Shown here: positions 26,245 through 34,316 of the stretch, piece by piece
Layout: each line of letters starts with the position of its first letter
How positions within the stretch are numbered: the stretch's first letter is position 1
Origin: Micromonospora rosaria
GTDB lineage: Bacteria > Actinomycetota > Actinomycetes > Mycobacteriales > Micromonosporaceae
Direction: 5' to 3'
DNA: 45,917 nucleotides
Assembly (NCBI RefSeq): GCF_001567585.1
Contig: NZ_LRQV01000048.1
Span: 1-45,917, forward strand
The notes under the pieces: model-generated
Told to the model about the DNA's origin: nothing
The model's input: the letters and a program-made list of their open reading frames with translations, nothing else
Database searches by the model: none
Program-made: the position numbers and the translations under genes

Positions 26245-27687
26245 TCAGCGGAGAAAACCGCGCCGTTCCCCCCACCCGTCAGCGATGTCGGTCTCCATCT
26301 GGTTCAGCCGCGCGGTCACGGCTTGGTCGAAACCGTCCAGGAAGTATTCGTCCTCCGCCTGCGGAGTGACCGTCGCGCCGCTGGTCACGAAGCTCTCCAC
26401 CACCTCGGTCAGGGTGGTGTCCGGCCCCACCGTGCCGATGCGGTAGCGGTCCGCCCCGGCCAGGCCGGGGAAGGCCGCCTCCCGGTAGAGGTAGACGTCG
26501 CCCAGCAGGTCCACCTGCACCGACACCTGGGGGTGCGCGGTGGGCCGCATGGTCTCCGGCCGGATCCGGACCAGTTGCACGTCGGTGCCCATCATCAGGC
26601 TGTGCAGGGCGTAGCCGTAGTCGACGTGCAACGTCGGGGTGCGCTGCGCCGCCTTCTCCCGGAACCGGTTCAGCTCGTCCTGGAGCTCGGCCCGCTCGTC
26701 CGGGGAGAGCTTCCCGTCCGGCCGGCCACTGTAGTCCTCGCGCAGGTTGATGTAGTCCAGCGGGCGGTCCGGTGCCGCCTCGTTGAGCTCGGCGATGAAG
26801 TCGACGAGCGCGCTCAGCCGGCCGGCGCGACCGGGCAGGACGATGTAGCTGAGCCCGAGGCGGATCGGCGCCTCCCGCTCGGCGCGCAACTGCTGGAACC
26901 GCGCGAGGTTGGCCCGGACCCGGGTGAACGAGCCCTGCTTGCCGGTGGTGGCCTGGTACTCCTCGTCGGTCAGCCCGTACAGCGACGTGCGGATGGCGTG
27001 CAGGTCCCACAGGCCCTGCTCACCCTTGAGCTTCTGCTCGGTCAGCGCGAAGGAGTTGGTGTAGAGGACGATCCGGAAGCCCCGCCCGGCCGCCCGGCTG
27101 ACCAGGGCGCCCAGTCCGGGGTTGGTGAGCGGTTCCAGGCCGCCGGAGACGTACATCGCGTCGCGGTTGCCGGCGGGAACCTCGTCGATGACGGAGGCGA
27201 ACATCTCGTTCCCGCCGGCCAGCGACGAGGCCTGGTACCGGGCGCCGGTGACCCGCACGCAGAAGTGGCAGCGGAACATGCAGGTCGGCCCCGGGTAGAG
27301 GCCGACGAGATGCGGGAACGTCGGTTTCCTGGCGAGCACGGCGTCGAAGACGCCCGCCCTCTCCAGGCCGAGCACGGTGTTCGTCCAGTAGCGGCCCGAC
27401 GGGCCGTTCTCGACGGCGGCCCGCAGCGCCGGGATCCGGGTGAACAGCTCCAGCAACCGCTCGAAGCCGGCCCGGTCCACGCCGAGTTCGTGGCGCGCCT
27501 GTTCCAGCGGCACGAAGGGCGCGTTCCCGTAGATGCGCGCCAGTGCCGCCAGCAGGTGGGCGGTCGGGCCGGTCTCGGCCGGCGGCACGAGCCCGGTGCC
27601 CGCCACCTCCTCGTGCAGTGCCTGCGCCACCACCGTCAGATCGCTGCCGGGGATCGCGGAGTTCGTCGCGGACATCTCTACGGTCAT
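26245..27687 (-). CDS. desII: Radical SAM deaminase DesII, TDP-desosamine C-4 deoxygenation
   Basis: The 480-residue enzyme removes the C-4 amino group of TDP-4-amino-4,6-dideoxyglucose to give the 3-keto-4,6-dideoxy sugar. The radical SAM cluster motif CX3CX2C is Cys136, Cys140, Cys143 (PTCMFRCHFCVRVTGAR). Other stretches match DesII as I remember it: SGGLEPLTNPGLG, YTNSFALTE, HAIRTSLYGL, DYGYAL, DLLGDVYLYREA and DGFDQAVTARLNQ. I chose the ATG at 27687 (GGAGG 4 bases upstream); a GTG at 27699 and an ATG at 27675 are alternatives. It lies 34 bases after desI. Its presence means the sugar is desosamine rather than mycaminose. Confidence 0.94.
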   Translation of the reverse strand: MTVEMSATNSAIPGSDLTVVAQALHEEVAGTGLVPPAETGPTAHLLAALARIYGNAPFVPLEQARHELGVDRAGFERLLELFTRIPALRAAVENGPSGRYWTNTVLGLERAGVFDAVLARKPTFPHLVGLYPGPTCMFRCHFCVRVTGARYQASSLAGGNEMFASVIDEVPAGNRDAMYVSGGLEPLTNPGLGALVSRAAGRGFRIVLYTNSFALTEQKLKGEQGLWDLHAIRTSLYGLTDEEYQATTGKQGSFTRVRANLARFQQLRAEREAPIRLGLSYIVLPGRAGRLSALVDFIAELNEAAPDRPLDYINLREDYSGRPDGKLSPDERAELQDELNRFREKAAQRTPTLHVDYGYALHSLMMGTDVQLVRIRPETMRPTAHPQVSVQVDLLGDVYLYREAAFPGLAGADRYRIGTVGPDTTLTEVVESFVTSGATVTPQAEDEYFLDGFDQAVTARLNQMETDIADGWGERRGFLR

Positions 27688-27721
27688 GGGCCCTCCCACA
27701 CGTTCATCCGGTCCCGGCCGG

Positions 27722-28951
27722 TCAGCCGGCCGGCACCACGCCCTGTTCTCCGGCCCCGGACTGCTGGTGCCACCGGGCGGTCAGTTCGGATCCCCGGGTG
27801 GCCGCCAACCGCACGATGTTGCACACCCTGCGGATGTCCTCCCGGGAGATGGTGGATCCGGTCGGCAGCGCCACGACCCGCGCCGAGAGGCGCTCGGTGT
27901 GCGGCAGGTGCACCGCCTCCTGCCGGGACCGGTACGGCTCGATCTGGTGGCACGCCGGGGAGAAGTAGCGCTGCGCGACGACGTTCTCGGCCCGCAGCAG
28001 CTCGACGAGCAGGTCCCGGGGGAGCCCGGTGATCTCCTCGTCGATCTCGATGATCACGTACTGGTAGTTGTGCCGCTCGTCGGGGTCGATGTCGATCACG
28101 CTGAGGCCGGGCACCCGGGCCAGTTCGCGGCGGTACTGCTCGTAGTTGTCCCGGTTGTGGCGGGCCACCTCGGGGAACGCGTCGAGCGAGGTGAGCCCCA
28201 TGGCGGCGGACGCCTCGCTCATCTTGGCGTTGGTGCCGCCGGCCGCGCTCGGGGTCCGCAGGTTGAAGCCGAAGTTCGCCAGGCTGCGGATCCGGTGGGC
28301 CAGGTCGTCGTCGTCCGTGACGATCGCCCCGCCCTCGAAGGCGTTGACCACCTTGGTCGCGTGGAAGCTGAACACCTCCGCGTCGCCGAAGCTGCCCACC
28401 GGCCGCCCCTGCGAGGTGCAGCCGATCGCGTGGGCGGCGTCGAAGAACAGGCGCAGGCCGGTGTCGGCGGCCAGCTTCTCCAGCGCGTCCACGGCGCAGG
28501 GGCGCCCCCACAGGTGGACGCCGAAGATCCCCGACGTGCGGGGGGTCACGGCGGCGGCCACCGCCGCCGGGTCGAGGCACCCGGTGCGCGGGTCGATGTC
28601 GCAGAAGACCGGCTCCAGGCCGAGCCACCGGACCGCGTGCGCGGTCGCGGCGAAGGTCAGCGACGGCATGATCACCTCGCCGGTCAGCTCCGCCGCGTGC
28701 ACGAGCAGTTGCAGGGCCACCGTCGCGTTGCAGGTGGCCACGCAGTTGCGGACCCCGGCCAGGTCGGCCACCCGCTCCTCGAACTCCCGCGCCAGCGGCC
28801 CGTTGTTGGTCAGCCACTGGTTGTCCAGCGCCCAGGACAGGCGGTCGAACAACCGCGACCGTTCGATCCGGTTGGGCCGCCCCACGTGGATCTGCTGGAG
28901 GAAACTGGCGTGCCCTCCGAAGAGCGCCAGGTCCCCGAGATCGCGCTTCAT
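27722..28951 (-). CDS. desI: PLP-dependent C-4 aminotransferase DesI
   Basis: The 409-residue enzyme of the DegT/DnrJ/EryC1/StrS family aminates TDP-4-keto-6-deoxyglucose at C-4, the substrate-making step for DesII. PLP is held by Lys200 (SFHATKVVNAFEGG); Asp171 (FFDAAHAIG) contacts the ring nitrogen, and NATVALQLL near residue 75 binds phosphate. A strong AAGGAGG ribosome site precedes the ATG. The assignment as DesI rather than the C-3 enzyme DesV rests on the FHATKVVNAFEGG stretch and the direct coupling to desII. A separate DesV gene is not seen in the window. Confidence 0.92.
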   Translation of the reverse strand: MKRDLGDLALFGGHASFLQQIHVGRPNRIERSRLFDRLSWALDNQWLTNNGPLAREFEERVADLAGVRNCVATCNATVALQLLVHAAELTGEVIMPSLTFAATAHAVRWLGLEPVFCDIDPRTGCLDPAAVAAAVTPRTSGIFGVHLWGRPCAVDALEKLAADTGLRLFFDAAHAIGCTSQGRPVGSFGDAEVFSFHATKVVNAFEGGAIVTDDDDLAHRIRSLANFGFNLRTPSAAGGTNAKMSEASAAMGLTSLDAFPEVARHNRDNYEQYRRELARVPGLSVIDIDPDERHNYQYVIIEIDEEITGLPRDLLVELLRAENVVAQRYFSPACHQIEPYRSRQEAVHLPHTERLSARVVALPTGSTISREDIRRVCNIVRLAATRGSELTARWHQQSGAGEQGVVPAG

Positions 28952-29010
28952 GGTCCTGCCTCCTTCCGCGGTTGACGGCTGCGTCCGGCCCCGGGAGTCC
29001 CGGGCCCGGC

Positions 29011-30462
29011 TCAGGTCCTGGCGTACCCGTCGAGGTCGGCGGCCAGGTCGGCGGCCACCCGGGCGCGGAGCACGGTGCCGTCGGCGGTGTGCTCCTCGGC
29101 CAGCACCTCGCCGTCGGCGTGGATCCGCGCGACGAGACCGCCCGCGGTGTACGGGATCAGGACGTCGACCTGCACCTCGGGATGCGGCAACGCCGCGCCG
29201 ACGGCCTCCCGGAGCGTGTCGATGCCCTGCCCGGTGCGGGCCGAGACGACGACGTGCCGGGGCTCGGCCTCCGCCAGCGCGGCCAGGGCCGCCGGGGTGG
29301 CCGCGTCGGCCTTGTTGACCACCACGAGCTCCGGCACGTCGCCCGCGTCGACGTCCCGGATGACCGCGCGGACCGCGGCGAGCTGCTCCAGCGGCGCGGG
29401 GTGTGAGCCGTCCACGACGTGCAGCAGCAGGTCGGCCTCGGCCACCTCCTCCAGGGTGGAGCGGAACGCCTCCACCAGGTGGTGCGGCAGGTGGCGGACG
29501 AACCCGACGGTGTCGGTGATGGTGTACGCCCGCCCGGCCGGGGTGGTGGCCCGGCGGACGGTCGGGTCGAGGGTGGCGAAGAGCGCGTTCTGCACCAGGA
29601 CGCCGGCCCCGGTGAGCCGGTTGAGCAGCGAGGACTTCCCGGCATTGGTGTAGCCGGCGATGGCCACCGACGGGATGCTGCTGCGCCGTCGCTCCTGGCG
29701 CTTGAGCTCCCGGCCGGTCCGCATCTCGGCGATCTCCCGGCGGAGCCGGGCCATCTTCTCGTGGATCCGCCGCCGGTCGGTTTCGATCTTGGTCTCGCCG
29801 GGTCCCCGGGTGGCCATGCCACCACCGCCGCCCCCGCCGCCCATCTGCCGGGAGAGCGACTGGCCCCAGCCCCGCAGCCGGGGCAGCATGTACTGCATCT
29901 GGGCCAGGGCCACCTGCGCCTTGCCCTCGCGGGACGTGGCGTGCTGGGCGAAGACGTCGAGGATCAGCGCGGTGCGGTCCACCACCTTGGCGTCGACGAC
30001 CTGCTCCAGGCGTACCAACTGGGCGGGGCTGAGTTCACCGTCGCACACCACCGTGTCGGCGCCGGCCGCCCGGACGAGGTCCCGCAGTTCCCGGGCCTTG
30101 CCGGAGCCGAGGTAGGTCGCCGGGTCGGGCCGGTCACGGCGCTGGATCACCCCGTCGAGCACCATCGCCCCCGCCGTCTCGGCCAGCGCCGCCAGCTCGG
30201 CCAGGGACCGTTCGGCCTCGTCGACCGTGCCGGCGGTCCAGACGCCGACCAGGATCACCCGTTCCAGCCGGACCTGCCGGTACTCGACCTCGGTGACGTC
30301 GGTCGTCTCGGTGGACAGGCCGGCGACCCGCCGCAGCGCGGCCCGGTCGTCCCGGTCGAGCTGCGCGCCGTCGACGTCCTCGGCGCCCGGCCGGACGTCG
30401 GCGTCGTCCATCAGGGCGTCAGCCCTCGCCGAGTACCGGGGGTGGTGCGCTGCGGAGGTCAT
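29011..30462 (-). CDS. hflX: HflX-type ribosome-associated GTPase in the macrolide cluster
   Basis: The 483-residue GTPase has the HflX N-terminal domain (TYLGSGKARELRDLV, ELSPAQLVRLE, DRTALILDVFAQHA), a Gly-rich loop, a long helical hairpin and a GTPase domain with G1 GYTNAGKSSLLN, G3 DTVGF and G4 NKAD. HflX splits or rescues stalled ribosomes; variants in Listeria and mycobacteria are known to give macrolide and lincosamide resistance. Housekeeping hflX usually sits near miaA, dapF and lexA, whereas this copy lies between desI and a divergent transposase-like gene, so I infer a self-resistance role. The ATG at 30462 has AAGGA 6 bases upstream. An in-frame ATG at 30555 would add 31 residues. 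Confidence 0.92.
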   Translation of the reverse strand: MTSAAHHPRYSARADALMDDADVRPGAEDVDGAQLDRDDRAALRRVAGLSTETTDVTEVEYRQVRLERVILVGVWTAGTVDEAERSLAELAALAETAGAMVLDGVIQRRDRPDPATYLGSGKARELRDLVRAAGADTVVCDGELSPAQLVRLEQVVDAKVVDRTALILDVFAQHATSREGKAQVALAQMQYMLPRLRGWGQSLSRQMGGGGGGGGMATRGPGETKIETDRRRIHEKMARLRREIAEMRTGRELKRQERRRSSIPSVAIAGYTNAGKSSLLNRLTGAGVLVQNALFATLDPTVRRATTPAGRAYTITDTVGFVRHLPHHLVEAFRSTLEEVAEADLLLHVVDGSHPAPLEQLAAVRAVIRDVDAGDVPELVVVNKADAATPAALAALAEAEPRHVVVSARTGQGIDTLREAVGAALPHPEVQVDVLIPYTAGGLVARIHADGEVLAEEHTADGTVLRARVAADLAADLDGYART

Positions 30463-30853
30463 CGGGGTCCTTAGCGGGTCGGTGGGGCGACGGGTCGCGG
30501 GTGGGACCGGACGGGGCTGGGAAACCCGGGAGCGGAACCGGCACCTGCCGCACATCACGACGATGGCCGATCTCCTAGAAGGTTTCCGGAGAGTGGCGCG
30601 GGATGCGAGGTTCGCCGGTCACACATTTCGCTGCGGTCCTGGCCGTGAGGTGTGGTGGCGTCACCGGGTGCCGGGACCGCAACAGGCCGACACGTTCGGC
30701 TACCCAGCCAGCTACGGTGGGTGCGCAACCACCGTCGGCGGCCAAGTGTGGTGCCGACGCACCTGGGCAACGCGGGGCCCACCGGGCCATCGTGGGACGA
30801 GGGTCGGGCCCTGGCCGTGATCAGCACATCGTCCCGCCAGCAACCGGAGGAGA
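30463..30853. other. Divergent control region between hflX and the transposase-like gene
   Basis: Two nested frames precede hflX on the minus strand: a 23-codon frame from the ATG at 30626 whose TGA shares a base with a second ATG at 30555 (TGATG), and from there an in-frame extension of hflX starting MCGRCRFRSR. On the plus side ACGGTGG (30714-30720) is repeated inverted at 30729-30735. No terminal inverted repeats of an insertion element were seen. Confidence 0.4.
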
Positions 30854-32071
30854 GTGACGCTGCCGATGCTCGACGTCCGGGAGACGAGCCGACCGCGACG
30901 GGCCGATCTGGACACGGTGTCCAGGGCGTGCGGCACCCTGCTGGCCTCGCTGCCCCGGGCCGACCAGCGGCGCAAGGGCGAGCTGTACGTCCGGGGCCTG
31001 CTGACCTCACCCGGCCGCAAGACCATGCGCAACCTGGCCACCAGCACCGACGATCCGGCGGCGGCGCAGAGCCTGCACCACTTCATCAGTTGCTCCACCT
31101 GGGACTGGACGGTCGTGCGCGCCTCCCTCGCCCGCCACCTGGACCGGCTGCTGTCGCCCCGGGCCTGGGTGGTGCGGTCGATGCTGGTGCCGAAGACCGG
31201 CCGGCACTCGGTCGGGGTGGAGCGCCGGTACGTGCCGGCGCTCGGCGAGACGGTGAACAGCCAGCAGAGCTACGGGCTCTGGCTGGCCTCGGAGACGGCC
31301 GCCGCGCCGGTCAACTGGCAACTGTCCATCGGCAAGGGGTGGCTCCAGGACAACCGGACGCGGACCCGCGCCACCGTCCCCGAGGACGAGGACGGCACGA
31401 CCGGCGACGGTGCCGCGGTCCAGGCGGTGCTGAAGGCCGCGGCCTGGGGCATCGAGCCGCGTCCGGTGGTGATGGACGCCCGGTACTCGGCGCTGCCCCC
31501 GCTGGTGGAGGCGTTCACCGCGGCGGGGCTGCCGTTCCTGCTGCGGGTCAGCGGGGGCTGCACCCTGCTGGCCGCCGGGGCCGGCCAGGGCGAGAACCGG
31601 GTCTCGGCGGCCTCCGCCGAACACCTGCTCGGCCTGGCGCGGGCCCAGCGCCGCCCGGTGGAGTGGATCGACCCGGCCAGCCCCGGCGCCCGGCGCACCA
31701 GCCTGGTGGCGCCCTTGCAGGTGTACTGGCCGAGCACGCCCGACGCCCGCCCGAGCGGCCCGTACGCCGGGTCCGCCACCGGGTCGACCCGGACCGCCGC
31801 CCTCGGGCTACCGCTGACGCTGCTCGGCAAGTGGCAGACGTACGAGCGCGGGGTGCGGCAGGTGTGGCTGACCAACATGACCGGCGCCGGGTACGGCCCG
31901 CTGCTGCGGCTGAGCCGGCTCACCCGCCGGGTCGAGGCCGACTTCTCCTACATCAGCCTCGACGTCGGCATGCAGGACTTCGAGGGCCGGTCGTACCCGG
32001 GCTGGCACCGGCACGTCACCCTCGCGTCCGTGGCGCACGCCCTGCGGATGCTGGGCACCAGGCGTCGGTAG
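30854..32071 (+). CDS. IS701-like transposase protein lacking the first catalytic Asp, probably domesticated
   Basis: The 405-residue protein follows the IS701/DDE_5 layout: GELYVRGLLTSPGRKT near residue 45, a core with KTGRHSVGVERRY (114-126), VVMDARY (205-211), then VEADF and FEGRSYPGWHRHVTL near the end. In active relatives the first block reads V-x-D-x-T-G before KKG; here it is VVRSMLVPKTG, so the first catalytic Asp is replaced (Arg108). Asp208 and Glu361 remain; the Lys seven residues after the Glu is Ser. No terminal repeats flank it. It is likely a DNA-binding protein retained for regulation, divergent from hflX. Start is GTG 30854; an ATG at 30866 is possible, as GGAGGAG lies between. 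Confidence 0.8.
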   Translation: MTLPMLDVRETSRPRRADLDTVSRACGTLLASLPRADQRRKGELYVRGLLTSPGRKTMRNLATSTDDPAAAQSLHHFISCSTWDWTVVRASLARHLDRLLSPRAWVVRSMLVPKTGRHSVGVERRYVPALGETVNSQQSYGLWLASETAAAPVNWQLSIGKGWLQDNRTRTRATVPEDEDGTTGDGAAVQAVLKAAAWGIEPRPVVMDARYSALPPLVEAFTAAGLPFLLRVSGGCTLLAAGAGQGENRVSAASAEHLLGLARAQRRPVEWIDPASPGARRTSLVAPLQVYWPSTPDARPSGPYAGSATGSTRTAALGLPLTLLGKWQTYERGVRQVWLTNMTGAGYGPLLRLSRLTRRVEADFSYISLDVGMQDFEGRSYPGWHRHVTLASVAHALRMLGTRRR

Positions 32072-34028
32072 GCCCGTCCGGCGGCTCGGGTGCCGCCCAC
32101 CGGGTCGGGGCCGGGGCCGGGTCGTCGCGTTCCGCGCAGAGCAGGTCCCGGACCCGGTGCAGGCGCAGGGCGAGCTGCGTGTCCAGGGCCCGGTCCGGTT
32201 TCTGCCAGTCGTCGCCGAGGAGCTGGGCGATGCGGTCCAGCCGTCGGGAGACGGTGTTCGGGTGGACGTGCAGCATCTCCGCCGCACGGGTCCGGCTGCC
32301 GCCCGAGTCGAAGTAGACCTCCAGCGTCTCGGCGAGGTTCGCCAGCCGCCGGGCGTCGTAGTTGAGCACCGGCCCGAGGACCCGGTCGACGAAGCCCGGG
32401 ACGTCGTGGCCGTCGGCCACCAGCAGCCCGAGGAAGCCCAGGTCCCGTGAGCAGGCCGCCCGCCCCGTCGCGTCCAGCGCGACCAGGGCGTCGACGCACC
32501 GGGCCGCCTCCTGGTAGGTGCCGCTGACCGCGTCGGCGGTCCGCACCGGGCCGGCCCCGCCGGCGGTGACCGGCAGGCCGAGCAGCCCACCCAGTTCGCG
32601 GGAGACGTCCCGGGCCCGGGCTCCCGGGTCGTCCCCGGGCAGCAGCAGCACCGCGTGGCCGTCGCGCATCGCCTTCATGCCGTCCAGCCCGTGCGCGACG
32701 CAGACCGCCCGTTCGACCACGCCGGGCGGGGCGGTGCCCTCGGGTCGGGCGACCACCACCACGTACGGCCGGTCCAGGTCGACCGGGGCCCGCCGCCCGC
32801 GTTTGCCGCCCCGGTCCAGCTCCGGCCAGGGGCCGAGCAGGTCCTCCAGGAGCCGGTCGCCCGACCGGCCCCGGACTCCGACGGTCTGGGTCAGCAGCAG
32901 CGCGACGGACTGGGCGACGGCCGGCAGGGTCGCCACCCGCTCGGCGTCGAACGTCTCGTCGGGGTGGAACAGCACACAGCCGAGGTCGTCGGCGCGGGCG
33001 GCCACCGGCACCACCCAGGAGCCGGTGCTCAGCCGGGCGGGCCGGCCGGTGGTGTGGGCGCCGAGCCGGGCGCGGGCCAGTTCCCGCTCGTCGGGCGCCG
33101 GGAGGTCACCGACCACGGCCAGCGCGGCACCGGCCCGGTCGCGGACCTGCAACGCCCCGCCCAGCCGGCGTACCGCGCTGGCGGCCAGGTCGTCCAGTCC
33201 GCCGCCGTCGAGGACGAGCTGGACCAGTTCCGGTTGCAGGCCGCCCACCTCCCGGGCCGCGCTGAGCTCGGCGCGGGCCTGGGCGGCCTCCTGCTGGGCC
33301 TGCTTGAGGTCGGCCCACGTGTCGCAGAGCACGCTGATCCGGTCCACGGCGGTCGCCGCGAGGTCGGCGAGCAGGCGCAGGGCGGCCACCTCGTCCGGGG
33401 CGAAGTGCCGGATCTGCCGGTGGCCGACGTGCAGGTCCCCGAGGTGCCGGCCGTTGACGCACAGGGCCACCGACAGGACGGCGCGCAGCCCCTCCGCGCG
33501 GATCAAACCGTCGGTGACCGGGTGGTGTTCGAGGCGCTCGTCGGCGAGGTGGTCGGCCGTCCAGGAGATCGGCTCGCCGTCCCCGGCGGGGACGAGCAGG
33601 CCGTGCCGGCGGGGCAGCCGGAAGCCGTCGTTCAGCGTGGTGGCCGCGCCGACGGCCGAGGCGACGTAGGAGTCCCCGGTCACCTCGTCGACCAGACTGA
33701 CGAACGCCACGTCGATGGTGAGCAGCAGTTGGGCCCGGCGGACGACCAGGTGCAGCCCGGCCTCCAGGTTCGAGGCCCCGGCGAGGTCCCGGGCGGTGTC
33801 GACGAGGGCGGCGAGCTCGGCGCCGCGCCGGCACCGCCGACCGACGGTCTCCCGCAGCTCCAGGGCGAGCCGCTTGGCCGTCTCGACCCGGTCGAGCGCG
33901 GCCCGGTCCACCCCGTCGCGCTGCGCCTGCTGCACCACTTCCTCGTACCGCAGGACGGGCGCCTCCCGGGCCAGGAGCTCGAAGAACTGAAGTTCGTGGT
34001 CTCGCGACGGAGAGCCGGGGCCAGTCAT
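32016..34028 (-). CDS. GAF/PucR-type transcriptional regulator
   Basis: The 670-residue protein has an N-terminal helical segment, a GAF sensory domain (about residues 85-225; IDVAFVSLVDEVTGDSYV, LHVGHRQIRHFAPDE), a GGDEF-like middle region of the CdaR type and a C-terminal PucR helix-turn-helix (RAAEMLHVHPNTVSRRLDRI, about 595-615). Such proteins bind a small molecule and activate transcription, here probably of the cluster. I chose the ATG at 34028 for its fit to the family start; an in-frame ATG at 34064 is possible. Its last 18 codons overlap the 3' end of the convergent transposase-like gene by 56 bp. Confidence 0.85.
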   Translation of the reverse strand: MTGPGSPSRDHELQFFELLAREAPVLRYEEVVQQAQRDGVDRAALDRVETAKRLALELRETVGRRCRRGAELAALVDTARDLAGASNLEAGLHLVVRRAQLLLTIDVAFVSLVDEVTGDSYVASAVGAATTLNDGFRLPRRHGLLVPAGDGEPISWTADHLADERLEHHPVTDGLIRAEGLRAVLSVALCVNGRHLGDLHVGHRQIRHFAPDEVAALRLLADLAATAVDRISVLCDTWADLKQAQQEAAQARAELSAAREVGGLQPELVQLVLDGGGLDDLAASAVRRLGGALQVRDRAGAALAVVGDLPAPDERELARARLGAHTTGRPARLSTGSWVVPVAARADDLGCVLFHPDETFDAERVATLPAVAQSVALLLTQTVGVRGRSGDRLLEDLLGPWPELDRGGKRGRRAPVDLDRPYVVVVARPEGTAPPGVVERAVCVAHGLDGMKAMRDGHAVLLLPGDDPGARARDVSRELGGLLGLPVTAGGAGPVRTADAVSGTYQEAARCVDALVALDATGRAACSRDLGFLGLLVADGHDVPGFVDRVLGPVLNYDARRLANLAETLEVYFDSGGSRTRAAEMLHVHPNTVSRRLDRIAQLLGDDWQKPDRALDTQLALRLHRVRDLLCAERDDPAPAPTRWAAPEPPDGPTDAWCPASAGRAPRTRG

Positions 34029-34316
34029 GCGTCCCACCACCTCGCACACAACGCCTACGGACATGGGTCAGGATCCGGGAGTCTCCGTTCACCGCCATCG
34101 ATACACCTAGCGTAGCCGGCCGATCGCAGCCGATCCCGGACAATCCCTTGAGGACTCTCCGGCGCGTACGGACCACCCCGCCCGACCCGCCGCACCCACG
34201 CTGAGCTGGAGTTTCGCCGCCGGTGCCGGTCGGGTCGACCGACCGGGCCCGGCCCGTGCGAGGTCGCGGACACCCCCGACGCCCCTATTTGTCCCCCGGC
34301 CGTCGGGAGAGGTTTT
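34029..34316. other. Intergenic region between ccr and the regulator gene
   Basis: No gene is seen. The minus strand just past the ccr stop has a short GC hairpin (about 34285-34310) followed by CAAATAG, a possible terminator. A promoter for the regulator must lie here, but I could not fix one. Confidence 0.4.

Noticed and set aside
30560..30660. WhiB7/WblC-type promoter before hflX
   Set aside because: A short AT stretch (GAAATGTGTGACC on the minus strand) is present, but I could not match a -10 box at the right spacing.
30550..32100. A mobile insertion element around the IS701-like gene
   Set aside because: I found no terminal inverted repeats or target-site duplication, and a catalytic Asp is missing.
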